NCBI GenBank assembly: GCA_963969595.1
Contig: OZ018410.1
Location: forward strand, 23,236,913-23,300,912
Direction of reading: 5' to 3'
Length of the DNA: 64,000 nt
Source: Neckera pumila
Taxonomy: Eukaryota > Streptophyta > Bryopsida > Hypnales > Neckeraceae
Shown here: positions 36,913 to 49,275 of the stretch, one piece after another
Numbering within the stretch: the first letter of the stretch is position 1
How the letters are laid out: every line of letters starts with the position of its first letter
Notes under the pieces: generated by a model
What the model saw: the letters and a program-made list of their open reading frames with translations, nothing else
The model's database searches: none
What the model was told of the DNA's origin: nothing
Translations under genes and position numbers: made by a program

Positions 36913-38059
36913 TCAAAAATCGAATCCCAAACAACTAAACTCCTGGAATCTCAGGGCTGGTCTGGAATGATTATCACGCCAAACCAAAATTTATGCTTAG
37001 CATAAATTCGTTACTGGGGACTTCCCAAAAAGCTTAGTACTTTATCTCAACGACGCTTACTAGAGCGACAGTAACCAGTGAGGATTCTGTTGTTGCCTCA
37101 ACCAAATCCATAAATTATAAACCATAAATCTGCCGCAGCACTCCATGCCAATTCACTCTAACCCTCGAGCACCAGCATTTAATTTCTCCACTTGAGCCTA
37201 CGTATTCCAATATGATTGTTATCCCGATATGGGATGATTCTGTGATTCTTGAAAATATACACTTATGGCAGAGAATGTGCTTCGTGAAAATATTCACTTA
37301 TGAGAAAGAACCACCTGCTTAATAATCAATTCTGTAACCTATGACTTGCAGAGAATCCAAGGAAAGGCCTGAAGTGGTGGCAATTTAGTTGAGGACTCAG
37401 ATGGTACATCATCAATGGAAAGAGATTTGGACTAACCCGGGTGAGTTGGAGATTCGCCTTGCTTCGTTCATTGACTAGCGGTTGTGGAAAAGCTAGAATT
37501 GCGAGCAAAAAAACCCTGACCACTGTGACCAGTTTTAGTTGCTTCCTTAGAATTGAACTCCAAAGATCAGTTACTTTGGTTATATAAGAGGAAACTGAAC
37601 AAGGACATGCTCGGTATTTTCCAGGTTCAATTGACGAAGGTCTCTCATTTGAGTACTTTTGAACATTTTCTGAATTGAATGAGTAATGATTGAGTTGACC
37701 TCGTTTCTCATCCCGAAGATGTAAAGTCCGGCCTTCAGCTACATAAATCCTACATGCTTGTAAGGCTCAATGGAGACCTAGCACCTGGGTTTGAGTCACA
37801 AATTTTACAGAAATCTGTTTGGAATATACAAATAGAGGAGAGGCAATCAGTTCGTGTGTCAGTGTGTCAGCTTCCAAGAACGTTGGGAGTGACGTTCGGG
37901 TTTACAGTCCTGTCTATTTTATGTATGTAGCACTATCAGAATATCGCAGGACAAATCATCGCAGCTATCTTACCTTGATTTTCTTCCTCAATCAAAGTTG
38001 GTAGCTAAACTGAGTTCCATACAAATCAGGATCATTCTCAGGAAATTTTTTCTGGATGC
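36913..38059. other. Convergent intergenic region between CEP162-like gene and laccase
   Basis: Both flanking genes end into this 1.1-kb stretch, so it should hold their 3' UTRs and terminators. Composition is moderate in GC. Open frames such as 37819-38004 (+) and 37326-37523 (-) show no motif or splice support. Nothing else is recognised. Confidence 0.6.
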
Positions 38060-41000
38060 CTAATGAGTAGTCGAGTTGTGTTGTACGCACTGAGGATAAT
38101 CAGCAGGAGGAGAACTCAACGTCTCATTATCCCCTGCACCATTTCTAACTACAAACGCCATTCCCATCCCCCATGAAAGATGCATTTCCAGATGGCAATG
38201 TAGGAGCCACACCCCTGCAAAAACTCCAATCACCAAGTATCGATCGGTTATAATTGGTCATTCAGTAATGACTTCAACTAAGTGGGAGCTTCGATGTCTA
38301 ATTCCAAATGTGAGAGATTTCCTTGTATTGTGATATTGCTCTGCAAGAATAGCACACTGAATGCAAACTTTTCAATCCGTGATTAGGGATTAAATAAATA
38401 TGCACCTCAAGTGCGCTGAAAAGATCTCCTACTATAACACCAGGGAATCAGCATGCCCATCCGCAAAATATCAAACCCATAAATGATGGGAGTATGCACC
38501 TGGATTGTTCGCTGACCACCGAATTGCAATCCAACCGCCAGCTGGAACTCCAGCAGTGTTACGCTGAGGAGGATCGATGAGATTGAACGTGAGGGGGTCC
38601 AAAACTGGGTTGAAATTTCCATAGCCTTCCCCTACGACATAAAAATTGTGACCATGAAGGTGGAACGGATGGAAGTCATACTGCAAGATAGCAGTGTCTT
38701 GAAGCACGAGTTCTACATTTGTACCGAAGTTGAGGACTACGACTTTCGTAGCGTGTCTGGGAGCCGTATATGTAGGCACAAAGCCCGTGAAATTGTATTC
38801 AATTGGTGGCCTACTTGGAAATCCAAGGAAAAGATTTCTGACAGGCTCGTTCAAAAAAAATGCCGCCAACAACGAAGTATTCCACGGGTTGTCAAACGAA
38901 ATGTTGTTCACCGCAGCTGAAAATCTAGAGTGGTTTACTCCTTGGCAAAGGGCCAAAGGTGGGCAAGTGTTGTTAGGCTCAAGAGCGTAACCAACGGCGA
39001 ACTGCAATGATCGGTCGATTGAAAGTGGCACTGCTGCCGCTTGCCGTACGCTTTCAGTACTTCGCACGCTGTCAATAAAATTCTGCCTGGTTTCCGTCTC
39101 ATTGTGAACTGGGAGATCTGGAAGTATAGGGTCAACTGAGTACCGAGAAACAGGGTACTGTAGAATCGCAGTGGTTGTAGTGTGTGGAAAGCCTAGATTC
39201 TCCTCGGGCACGACTGAGAAAACTGTCGCTGCCATATAATATCTTCCGTAACTCAAATTCGTCGTCAGGAGAACATCAGCTGTTTGACCCGGTGAAAGAT
39301 AAATGGTGTCGGTTGTAAAAGGTTCCACATAAGAGGCGTCCATTGCCACAACTGTCAATGGGTGATATGCAATGGCGAAGTAATAGTTGAGCTCCAGAGC
39401 TGCATTCACGACATTAAGTTGGTAGGTATTTCCGGGCACTACGTTCAGCTTGAAAACACCATCTGCAGATATGATCACAACAATTTTAGAACGATGTCTA
39501 TTCCATCGAGAACTTTAGACAGAATTTACAGGTGGAGTTTTCCGATAAATTATACATGCACTTGAAGTTGAGACATTAATGGATGCAAAGTTATTTTTAA
39601 ATAAGAGAGAAAATGAAATTCGGCATTCACGAGATTCTTGACACAGCTGTCGAAGATGTACTGAAAATGCTGTAAATCGATTCAGTTTGCGATGCAGATG
39701 CTGTATGCAGAATGAAAGAAGTACGTACGTGGCGCTGATCCGTTGAAAAGAGGTCCCGGGTAGCCGTTAATGGTTGAAGCATCGGACACCTGAGGTGCAG
39801 CCCCTGTACTCAAAGCGGATGTCTCTACGGTCTGAGGGTTTGCATTCCACCATTCCCCTGTAAGCAATACCAAGAAAATTTATCAAGGCCTCGAGCAATC
39901 GGATCACTTCGGGTAGAACCAGTTTTCGATTAATACTTCTCTGCATTAATAGTCGAGAATGTGTGAAAGACCTAAGTATATGCAGTCTGAGTTTTCATCT
40001 TTAATTTGTACAACTAGGCATTGAAAACTGGAAAACACCATCTGTGAAGTCCTAGTCTCAACATTCGCTCTCAACATTCATCAAGTGTCAGTGCCTGAAG
40101 ATTATCAATTAAAGTATGCTGTTAAAGAAGTAACCCCTTTAGAGTTATAACAGTCCCTAAATATCAATATTCAGTCCTCAAAAGAGACGAGTATGGTAAT
40201 AAATCTGAACGATTGATGTTCTTTCTTAATAATCTCAAAACTGTCAGGCTAATAGTTTTTGAAGAACAATACCCAGGGGGTTCCAACATCCAGTGTGTTA
40301 AAAAAGGAAATAGTAAAAACTTTTACTCGATAACAAACAACCATGCAGACAAAGGGAAGGGGTTATGTACCAAGTATAATGGGAACAGCGTAATTAGGCT
40401 GAGGATCGTATGGATATTGTACACCTGGCCTAGGAAATATCACAATGGCCCCATGTAATGTTGCGCGCAACCAGGTGATATGAGCGTGCCAAAGAAGAGT
40501 GCCTACTTGGCCCTGCACTGTGAAATTGTGCGTGAACGACTCTCCAGGCCTAACAGGGCATTGTGTTATGTACGCAGTTCCATCTGACCAACATGAAAGG
40601 ATTTGCCGAACGCCATGCCTGCACAAAAAATTGTCAGATATGACTGCTCAATAAAACAAGCGGAAGATGCACGTACTCTCAACGTTCTTGGACACCTCGA
40701 AATTCTTGGACCTACTCGGTCTGATATCATAGCATGAGAGACAAGTTCGATTTTGGATATCTTTATCAATACAAATTCTACTTGATGCCAAAGGCAGACC
40801 GTAACGACAAGTGCGACTAAACTCAATGCTATACTTGACCTCAGTGACTGTTAAATCTGAACCGATATTCTACTGTAGATATGAAGTGCACATCTATGCC
40901 TGGGTAATCCTCATCGTTGGTTCCCGCCGTTCTTTTTGTCAAAATATTTCTAGAGTTCAAGAAAATACTGGTCTAGCTACAAGCCTATAAAAAATTTGAG

Positions 41001-41905
41001 GAAATTGCAATTATTTTGTTAGATTTTATAGAAAGTTTTCTAAAATCGTATTGTGGCTACCCGAATATCCATGAAAATAAGTTAATTTTGCGAGAATTGG
41101 TAGCTCTAACCAAATTTTGGTGTCATCCTGTCTGAAAACCATAAATGAAAAGAGAAGCGCTGGTTGGAACTTTGCAACATTTGGATTGATTGCCTACATG
41201 TTTGTCACTTGTATCAGTAAGAGGACTGCACGGCTGCTAATTTAACCCGAGGCTCTTACAGAGTAAGTGTTCTTCCTTTAGGCTGCTGCGAAACTATGTG
41301 CAGAGCGCATAATGTGTAGCATTGAAAACAATGAGATGCACCTGTCTCGAAAATTTTGGCAAAATCAGCGCAAGAAAACTTGTTCTTACCAATGGATAGC
41401 GACATCTTCGTTAATATAATTGGTGACATTGATTATCAAGCGGTCTCCTTCGTGAGCGTAGATAGTAGGACCTGGATACTTCCCGTTCACAGCTATCAAA
41501 CGCTTGGTAGTGTTTAGACGATGAACATTCTTATAGCCAACCTGCAAAACAATTTTCAATTTTATGAAATCGCGATAATCCCGAGCTCTGTAATAGTTGT
41601 TCAAAACGAATAAAGTCTTGCTAGAAAATGCATTTGTAATAGTTGTTGCAACGTTCAAGTGTTTTTCGAGAGAAATCGTGGTTGTAAAAATGTGGACCAT
41701 AGGAAAGCTCGATGGCGTCCACAAAACTATTGGCAATACTAAGCTCGTCAAGTAATAAGTGCAATACCTTGAAGTGAAATTTTTTGGTCGTCTCGTTAGA
41801 AGCCAAAGATGAAACTGCATAGGTATGATGATGGCGCTGTCCATAGGAGACCTTCGATGTAAAAAGCAGAAGCGACAGGAACAGCGAAATGATATGGAAT
41901 ACCAT
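38060..41905 (-). CDS. Laccase (multicopper oxidase), secreted, 6 exons, 594 aa
   Basis: Oxidises phenolics with reduction of O2 to water in the apoplast. Plant laccases act in lignin or phenolic polymerisation. Exons in coding order: 41905-41768, 41541-41390, 40618-40371, 39857-39729, 39462-38500, 38214-38060. The total is 1785 nt, all in frame. The N-terminus ([20 protein letters not shown]) is a signal peptide, probably cleaved near YGQ (about 23). All four copper signatures are present: HWHG (96-99), WHAHITW (140-146), [10 protein letters not shown] (487-496) and [12 protein letters not shown] (549-560). T1 copper ligands are H487, C550 and H555, with Met560 in the axial position. Many N-x-S/T sites fit a glycoprotein. 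GEWWNANPQ and INGYPG are typical of plant laccases rather than ascorbate oxidases. Length is slightly above the usual 560-580 aa. The start is the only ATG opening a signal peptide. Confidence 0.95.
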
Positions 41906-41974
41906 ATTGTCGCGAATCCTTACCTCGGCGAGGTGCTGCGTTCAATGACACGGCGCGGTCGGAGTGGTCCCAAA

Positions 41975-42912
41975 CGAAATTCTTATTTATTTGAGAACGT
42001 TCAAAGTTCCTTTTGTCCAATTCTCATGCTCGAAACTACATGCAGACTCTCGATTAACGTCTGGCAGTGCTCTATTTTACTATGAAATTAAAGTGAACTG
42101 GATGCTGACTAAGCGCGGGACACATTGAGAGGCCAGCGCAATCAACTATGACTTGTACTTTCAAGGGGCTTAGCTATTCGGCGCACGGGAGGTGTTTTCC
42201 CGGGCGTTTCACAATTTAATCGAACTCGCCCATGCTTCTTCTCACCTGGTATGTCCGAAATCTTGAAAGTGCACGGACGCGCAGTCTGCTAAGCTCTCTT
42301 CTATCAAATTCCTTTAGAGTGCCCTATGATTTACACTACTAATTTACTAACAGCGGAGATTCATTGACTGCATTATATTTTCAAGCACAAGAGCCTTGCA
42401 AACGGCATTTCAATTTCAGTGATGAGAAACGAACCTTAGGTCGAAATGTTTATTGTTAGCAATTGATCCAAGAACCCTCGAAAATTCCTTCGGTCCAAAT
42501 CTCCTGTTCGTGCGATTTGAAGACTCTCGATAAACTTCTAACAATGGCCTGCTTCGCTACAAAATTAAAGTCAGGTGGATGCTACCTAAGTGCGGGATAC
42601 ATTGACAGGCTAGCGCGGTTAAAGAATGAAAGCTACTTTCAAGAGATACAACTATTCCGTCTAAGAGAGGCTTAGTTTTTTGAACATGCTTCTAGCATCT
42701 TCAAGTCTCACCTAGAATGGGCGAATCGAAATCTTGATAGTGCTCGCCAAGCTCTCGTACATTAATTCCCCCTTCACTGCACTACGATCAAGACTCAAAC
42801 ACTAACAGCGCAGATTCAGTGAGTACATGGCAAAAACTTCATTCCCGAAGTACTTGTAAACGGAATTTCTATTCCATTGATGAGAAACAAACCTTGGATC
42901 GAAGTATTTGAA
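41975..42912. repeat. Diverged tandem duplication of about 460 bp upstream of laccase
   Basis: Copy 1 (about 41975-42450) and copy 2 (about 42450-42912) share ordered blocks: GACTCTCGATTAACGTCT/GACTCTCGATAAACTTCT, GAAATTAAAGT/AAAATTAAAGTCA, GCGGGACACATTGA/GCGGGATACATTGA, CACTAACAGCG-like text, and ATGAGAAACGAACCTTAGG/ATGAGAAACAAACCTTGG. Copy 1 begins within about 70 bp of the laccase start codon, so the duplicated unit is likely leader or promoter DNA. Confidence 0.75.
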
Positions 42913-44980
42913 GTTCACAACTGATTTCGTCGTTGTCTGTACGTAAGGGGAAGATGAAGAAAGCTTTAAAAATCTCCCGAAGCTCTCGAGATCGGCGAGA
43001 GATGGCTCTTCGTCGCGGGAGAACGTCGGAACAGCTCAAGAGAGCACGTTATTTTATTTTATTGTACGGCCGTATATACGGTCTGCTGGATATCGTATGT
43101 ATGATCATGTATTCTAATCTTGGGATACAATGTACATACTGAAATATGCTAAGAACTGTACCTTTGGATTGAAAATTTAACAACTAGCATTTTTATATAT
43201 GAACCTTATCATGGTCAATTATGGCACCATATATGTAGAATACGTGATCATTTTGTAACTTCTTAGACATGTAGATGGAGCAGTAATAATCTAAACTGGA
43301 AGTGTCATGTGTCATTGAATCTAATTCAACATGAATACAAACTTTTGAAATTGTTCGTATACTTCAATGCATAAATTTGTATTTCAAATTTTAGAAGAGA
43401 GAGATACTGCAACACAAATTGAACCCTTAGATTTGAGAAGATAATTTGATTAATTGGATATTTTTGTTAAAATTACCAATTTTGTTTCATTTTTGGCTAT
43501 AAAATTTCAAAATTGAAAGTTATTGTGATTTAAAAAGCACATTGAGCTTAAAAAGTTAGACTATTTTGAAAGGACAATAGCAAATGATTATTTTGATTGC
43601 ATGGTGATTTGATTCATACAATCACATCAACAAGGTTAACTTCAAGCCTTAATGATTTCTAAAGACACCTCTGATTCATTGCTAAATAATATTGTGAAGT
43701 CTTTGACTACCAACGAAGGTTGACAAGCAACATATGAAAAAATTCCCAAAACATTCGAACATTCATTTTTATACTTTTTTTCAATCCAAGAAGCAACAAA
43801 TAGCCATAACTGCATGATGTTGGATGGAAGACCTTCTTTACCTTCATTGGCTCTCTTTGTAGCTTACAAAAGGATCACAAAAGGTCCTAATAGTATTACC
43901 TTTATTTTTAAAGCAAAATCAAGAGTAAATTGCAAATTTTGGTTTAAGAATCTAAATCTTTCTTAACCCTCAAAGGACAGACTAGTGACCATGGAAATCA
44001 TCCATTTTGGTACCATGTGAATCATTGGTTTAAAAAAAAATCCAAAAACACTCATTGGAAGTCAAACTACTGTAGAAGACCTTCTCTTTTCACACAAAAT
44101 TCCAAGAATGAATAGTTGCACTTCTTCCTACATAGGAGGATTCTTTGTCATTCATCGGTTGAAAAACGGCCATGGCGTCCATTTAAGGGTTAAAATAAAC
44201 GTCAGGATAGTATTTGCTAAACATAAAATTAATTGAACAACGCAGGTGGTTTTCTCACCAATATTTTGTAGTTTTCAATTTTTAAGTGCTAAAAATTCAT
44301 CAACTACAAATCAAGAATTAAGAAGGAACCGGAATCGACAAGTTAAATCGTCTGAGAGAAGACTGAGAACACATTGGCCACTCATTGAATTCCATGAACT
44401 CTAAAATCATTTCAACTCATTGATGAGATGAAATGAACACCAAGACAACTAATCTCTCACAAACTGTGAATCCCATTGATCAAGCAAAATACAGTTCTAA
44501 GGAACTTGCCCGCATAACATATCTTCCACAGATTTAGAAATTTCGCACTATGGGAGAGATTGTCAAATCTCTGTCAACATTCAGCTTTAATTTGAAGGAA
44601 AAGATCAGCAGAAGAGCTGAGGTCTGTACAAAATTGATTGCAAGTGAACACTTACGCGCTCCACTCAAGAATAAAATCATAAATTCTCTCATCCTAAAAA
44701 ACCAGGATATCTCTGTTGTGGCCTAAATTCAAAGTGAAACCGGTCGTCTTTTGTGACCTAAACCTATTTGTAAACACGGTGAAGAGGAACTTCAAGGTGG
44801 GGGGTCTTCATCATCCCGCCACTGGATACTACGTGTAGTGACTCTTGAAAGTTTTTTCGTTGGCAACTGATTGTCAGCTATGCAATATTCACACAAACAG
44901 TAAATACGACAGCGCCAGCATACGGAATTCTGCTGTACAAGTGGGTTATAAAATAACTCCAAAAGTCTGGGACTCAGCGA
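42913..44980. other. Intergenic DNA between laccase promoter and bHLH 3' end
   Basis: No gene is supported. After a GC-moderate tail to about 43140 the sequence becomes AT-rich, with a short TTAA-ended MITE at 43963-44193. The last few hundred bases before 44981 probably include the bHLH 3' UTR. Confidence 0.6.
43963..44193. mobile_element. Short TTAA-ended MITE, 231 bp
   Basis: The left end TTAACCCTCAAAGGAC and the right end, reversed TTAACCCTTAAATGGAC, are inverted copies. Each is followed inward by an ACCATGG/GCCATGG block. Non-coding, with termini related to the 0.94-kb family. Confidence 0.6.
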
Positions 44981-47900
44981 CTAGGTGGAGTGAAGCCTTG
45001 TTGGGCGCGTCATGGACTCAATCTCCATGTTCCGCTGCGCCAATTCCTTATAAGAACTCTGAAGAGTCTCAAACCTTCTTTCTGATTCGGCCTTGCTTAC
45101 TTCCAGTTCTTCAATTTGGCTCTGCAGGCCCTTGAGGTAGACAATAGCGTCCCCAAGGATGGAAGCTTTATCTGCCTGCAGATATGCAAACAAAAGTCAG
45201 ATCACATTGGAGTTCAACTAATATGAACACTTCCAAGCAGAAAAATTGTAATTTAAGTACAATGTATTAAGAGAGTATGGATCTCGAAAATCATCAATTA
45301 ATACCTTTGAAATGATGGGAACTAATCTCCTCAAAGCAGCAAAATTCTCTTTTTGTTTCACTCGGCGCCGTCTCTCTGCCATCATATGGTTCATGGCTGC
45401 TTCATCATGCCCATGATGCACTGCACCCCCCATGCTGGAAATTCTGGAACCTTGTCGAGGTCGTCTCTGCCCTCTTGGCGGAACCTGTAACCCAAAAACA
45501 TAATGGAAATACATTTAGATTTACTAAAGAATATGTGATAAGTCCCATGCCCAGTAAGTCCCATGTCCATGAATGAAGATATATTGGTTTTGCAAGTGAT
45601 TAATGTATCAACATACGTACCTGGTCAAAGCAGGAGTCATTTGGAATTCCATCAATCACGGTCTCAGGACTGGAGCTGGACGCCCCGCGCCTTCCATGCA
45701 TCCCGGCCTGCACTTCATTCTGGACTCCTTCAGGCCCAGTGGGAGGATTCGAGTGAGGGATCTGCTTCACCATGTCAATGCAGCGGCGCAGCAGGTCCTG
45801 TTTCTTCTTTTGAAACGGCGGGGCCAGGACGCGAGTATTTCTCCAGATCTTGAACGGTTTCTGCGTTGGCACAGGAGTGGGCAAAGCCTGCCCAGGCTGG
45901 GGAAGCTCATACGAGGACGTTCCATGGAATGCATTGCTGCTATGGTTTTGGCTTTGGCTTTGGCTTTGATTTTGGTTTCCGTTGGTAGACTCCGTTAGCA
46001 GCTGGTCCATTTGGCTCATGGTCCCAGTTTCCAGAGAAGGGAAACTGTAGGTATCAGATTCTAGAGGCTCCCCTTCGAGCATCAAGAATGGGTCCAGATT
46101 GAGGTCGTCTTCGACCTGACACTCTTGTGTTTCTGGCAAGGATCGGCATCCTATTGTGTCCTCCAGCTGGTTCAGTTCGGGGCTGTGAGACGACGTCCCT
46201 CTGAAATTAACCCATCCCGGCCAACGACCTTCAGGACTCACTCCAGAAGTATATCACGATTACGAGATCGACAGCAAAAAAACATGTACCAATTGGTGTA
46301 TACATTTTTCACATCACTTGCTTTGAGGATTTGGTGCACCATGCATTAAACTAGATTCTTATGGGGAAAAAGTGAAATAGAGTTTTCATTTCGTACTGAC
46401 CTTCTGGGAGAGGAGCTGGTGTTGGAATGCGAGGGTTGCCGTTGGCTGGAGGCCATGAAGAAGACGTTCTCCGGGGAGTCCCCAGACAGGCGAGTGGAGG
46501 CCGCCTCTTCCAAGCTGCTCGCACTAGGAGACGTGGTGCCGGAACGGGACCTATACGTCTGCCCAGGCTGGGTTCTCGGCTGGATAGGAGGGAAGTACAT
46601 TTGGTTGGATGTTTGCTGCGTCTGCAAAGCTCCGGCTCTTGCGGTTAAGGTTGGCATCCCCCAGCTAGCAGCCATTGCAGTCGCCGCATCCATAACAGGG
46701 AAGAACATGTTGTCGGTGTTCGTCGCTTCCTTCCCTTCAGCGTCAACTCCCAAGAACATATTTGGCATGCTAGCCAATTTGTCACAAGCACACATCATCC
46801 ATCAATCCCATGTCCAACTTCATTCGTTTCTACTGCCTTAGAAAAATGGTCATGCGCTGACAATCAACAACTGAACTTAACAGTAAAGAACCCAGGCAGG
46901 GCTAATGGTTTCAAAATGACCAATATGACTGATCACATAGTGAAAAGCACCAAAATCATTGGAAAACATCGCATGTGTTGGTCACGAAATCAACAAAAAT
47001 GGACTAAAGAAAATATCCACATGACCGCAAAAACGATAGAAAGCACGATTCGGGCTTCTTGGTTCAAATAGAAGGTGGAATTGAGCCCATGGGATTTTTA
47101 GGGTTTGGCAGTTAGATTAGTACCTTCTATGGATTTGCTGGTTGAGGGAGTTGGGCTCGAAAGACTGGGTGTTGAGATTGTCGGATAGGGGATGCCTCCA
47201 GGGGCTCAAGGATGCGTAGGAGCTCGGTTGCATCATGGCACGAGAAGATTGAGGCAAGCTTAGAGTCTGCATATTGCTTGCTGATAACTGCGAACAGCCG
47301 TTGCCTTGCTGACCAAGTGTTGGCAAGACTCTCGTCATAAAATAACTCTGGATTCTTTCCATGAGAACGAGATTCTCCGGCACCTGTGGTCATGCAATTA
47401 CCACGAGATCACAATCAACTCAAGATAACGTGAATCGACATACGAAGGAGCCATCTAAGTGACGGAAATCAATGTGGGCACCGACTTAATTTATGAAAAC
47501 TTTGAACCTCCCCAACTTGTGACTCCAAGTCGGATGCTTACATCATCGCATGTTCCGAGCTCCAGAACGCCATCGGACCAGGGAATGAATATGGCAGTCT
47601 GTTCCAGGAAAAACAATAATGGTGCCCTTGTCAATAAGTGAGAAAAAGAAATTTCATCAGGAAACGTAGATCAGATCACGGAGTACTTTTGGTCGCTCCC
47701 ATACTGAATTTAAATGTTTTTATAAAAGGAGAGATCTTGTACAATTTTCATGAAGCCAGTCTTGGCACACGGCACATCAAATTAAACCATGCATCGGTGC
47801 TCATCAGTTCTAGTATACGTACTGAAATTCTGGCTCGTTGCAGAAACTCGGATTGCTCCTTGGATCCTGCTATGTCGAGAAAACTTGATCCACGCATCCA

Positions 47901-49275
47901 AATATTCTCAGCTTTTGCATACGCTATGCCTACAGACCTGCAGACATTGCAACAAATGCTGAGTCGAAAAGAGCTTTGAAACCACCACTAGGGCTTGAAT
48001 TAATACTCGTTCTGATTCAGGGGGTGGTTTCATGTCCATTTTATCCAGAATTCATGTTCTGAGAAACTAATCTGCACAGTAGCGTTCAAAACAGAGTATG
48101 GACGGGTGTGCTATATTTATCAAAACCTGAAGATTTCTGAGCACGGCTCTGGCTTCTCTAAACCTTCCCAGAGTCTTTTTGCAAGCAGGCCCAAAAGTAG
48201 ACCTAGTCTAACCCCAAGTACTCCCTGGACTTGTATCACTTCGGTGCCCTAAAACAGAGCTCATAAATATTCAGCTGAATTTTTCTCCATAGGACCCCAG
48301 CTCAGTGCGTCGTCACGTAAGCCCTAGTATTAAATTTATACCCTGGCGGTGGAAAACTTGAAATTTGGAGTAGTGAAGAGGGTTCTTACCCATAGCCTGT
48401 TCTGAACTGGCAGGACTTGAACGTGGAGCTGAAATACTGCTCGTGATTCCAGCCTTGGGTGCCGCTTTGGCGCCAGTGACCCTCTTTCCATCCAAATTTC
48501 CTGAATCAGAAACCGACTCACAGACTAAGTTGGTGGCATGCCGAATAAACCCTGTAAATCAAATTTCAGAGTTGAATTCGACGCTGTTGTGATCGAATGA
48601 CAGAATTGGTGATACTTGAGTGTCCAGTTACTATCCCTCTGGGGGAGACCAAGGAAATTCTGCAGTGACACTCTTAGACCTAATTGCAGAGCTTTTGGAG
48701 AATTTGGGCAAATTGACAGTAGGCGAAAAATCAGTAAGTCATCAGAGCCTAGCTCGAGATTCTCAGTGCCCATTTTTCAATATTGCACAACTTCAGAAAT
48801 ACTTCGCCAAAGTGGCAGTAGAAGAAACTCTACAGTCAATGCTCTCCAAGACTTCATTCCTTGTATTCACTGTAAGTTGCCCAACCGCTTGAGAACTGAG
48901 CTTGCAAGAAATTCTAACGTCAATTTGTCCTCCCAAATCTCTCTAAATTCCTTGTAGTCATTAAAATTGCACAACTCTTGGAGAATTTTGGACAAATTGT
49001 ACAGTCCTTTGGCTCCCCCTCTGACTCTAGCTAGCCGTTCCCTGTTTTCCTACCACAACGCTGTCGAGCTTCAGCCCTTTGTGACTAAAATGACAGTGCT
49101 GCGCAATCTGCAACCCTGGTGGTACCAACCTGGTTTGCGGGTTGAGTGACCAAAGCGCGACGTAGGACCATTTCAACTCCTGCACCAAGCTCTGCAACCG
49201 CGCCTGCACAGGCGTGGGCTCGGAATGCTGGAGCTGCTGCTGCCCGGCCATCGCTTGCATTGTAGAGTAGCTCAT
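44981..49275 (-). CDS. bHLH transcription factor with N-terminal MYC_N domain, 9 exons, 670 aa
   Basis: Nuclear DNA-binding regulator. Exons in coding order: 49275-49130, 48500-48390, 47937-47823, 47598-47542, 47383-47124, 46769-46401, 46200-45621, 45484-45305, 45175-44981. The total is 2013 nt, all in frame. Residues about 24-155 form a bHLH-MYC_N domain: LVQELKWSYVALWSLN, GYGSVGIAYAKAENIWMRG, TAIFIPWSDGVLELG, VPENLVLMERIQSYF. It is shorter than in TT8/GL3-type proteins because the region after WSLN is reduced to one small exon. The middle (230-546) is Ser/Gln-rich with a SQSQSQ tract. The bHLH domain is at about 578-628; its basic part NHMMAERRRR keeps H579, E583 and R587, so E-box binding is expected. 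It resembles subgroup III proteins, but the exact subgroup is not assigned. A long GC-rich leader or promoter region lies upstream to about 50.75 kb. A broken copy of exon 5 lies at 63701-63888. Confidence 0.93.
46890..47060. repeat. Dispersed intronic repeat, copy in bHLH intron 5
   Basis: It shares ordered blocks with 8010-8250 in an ASA intron and with 63480-63640, including ATGGTTTCAAAATGACCA, GTGAAAA and AAAACATCGCATGTGTTGG. The third copy is explained by the segmental duplication of this intron. The match to the ASA intron points to a transposed sequence. Confidence 0.45.
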
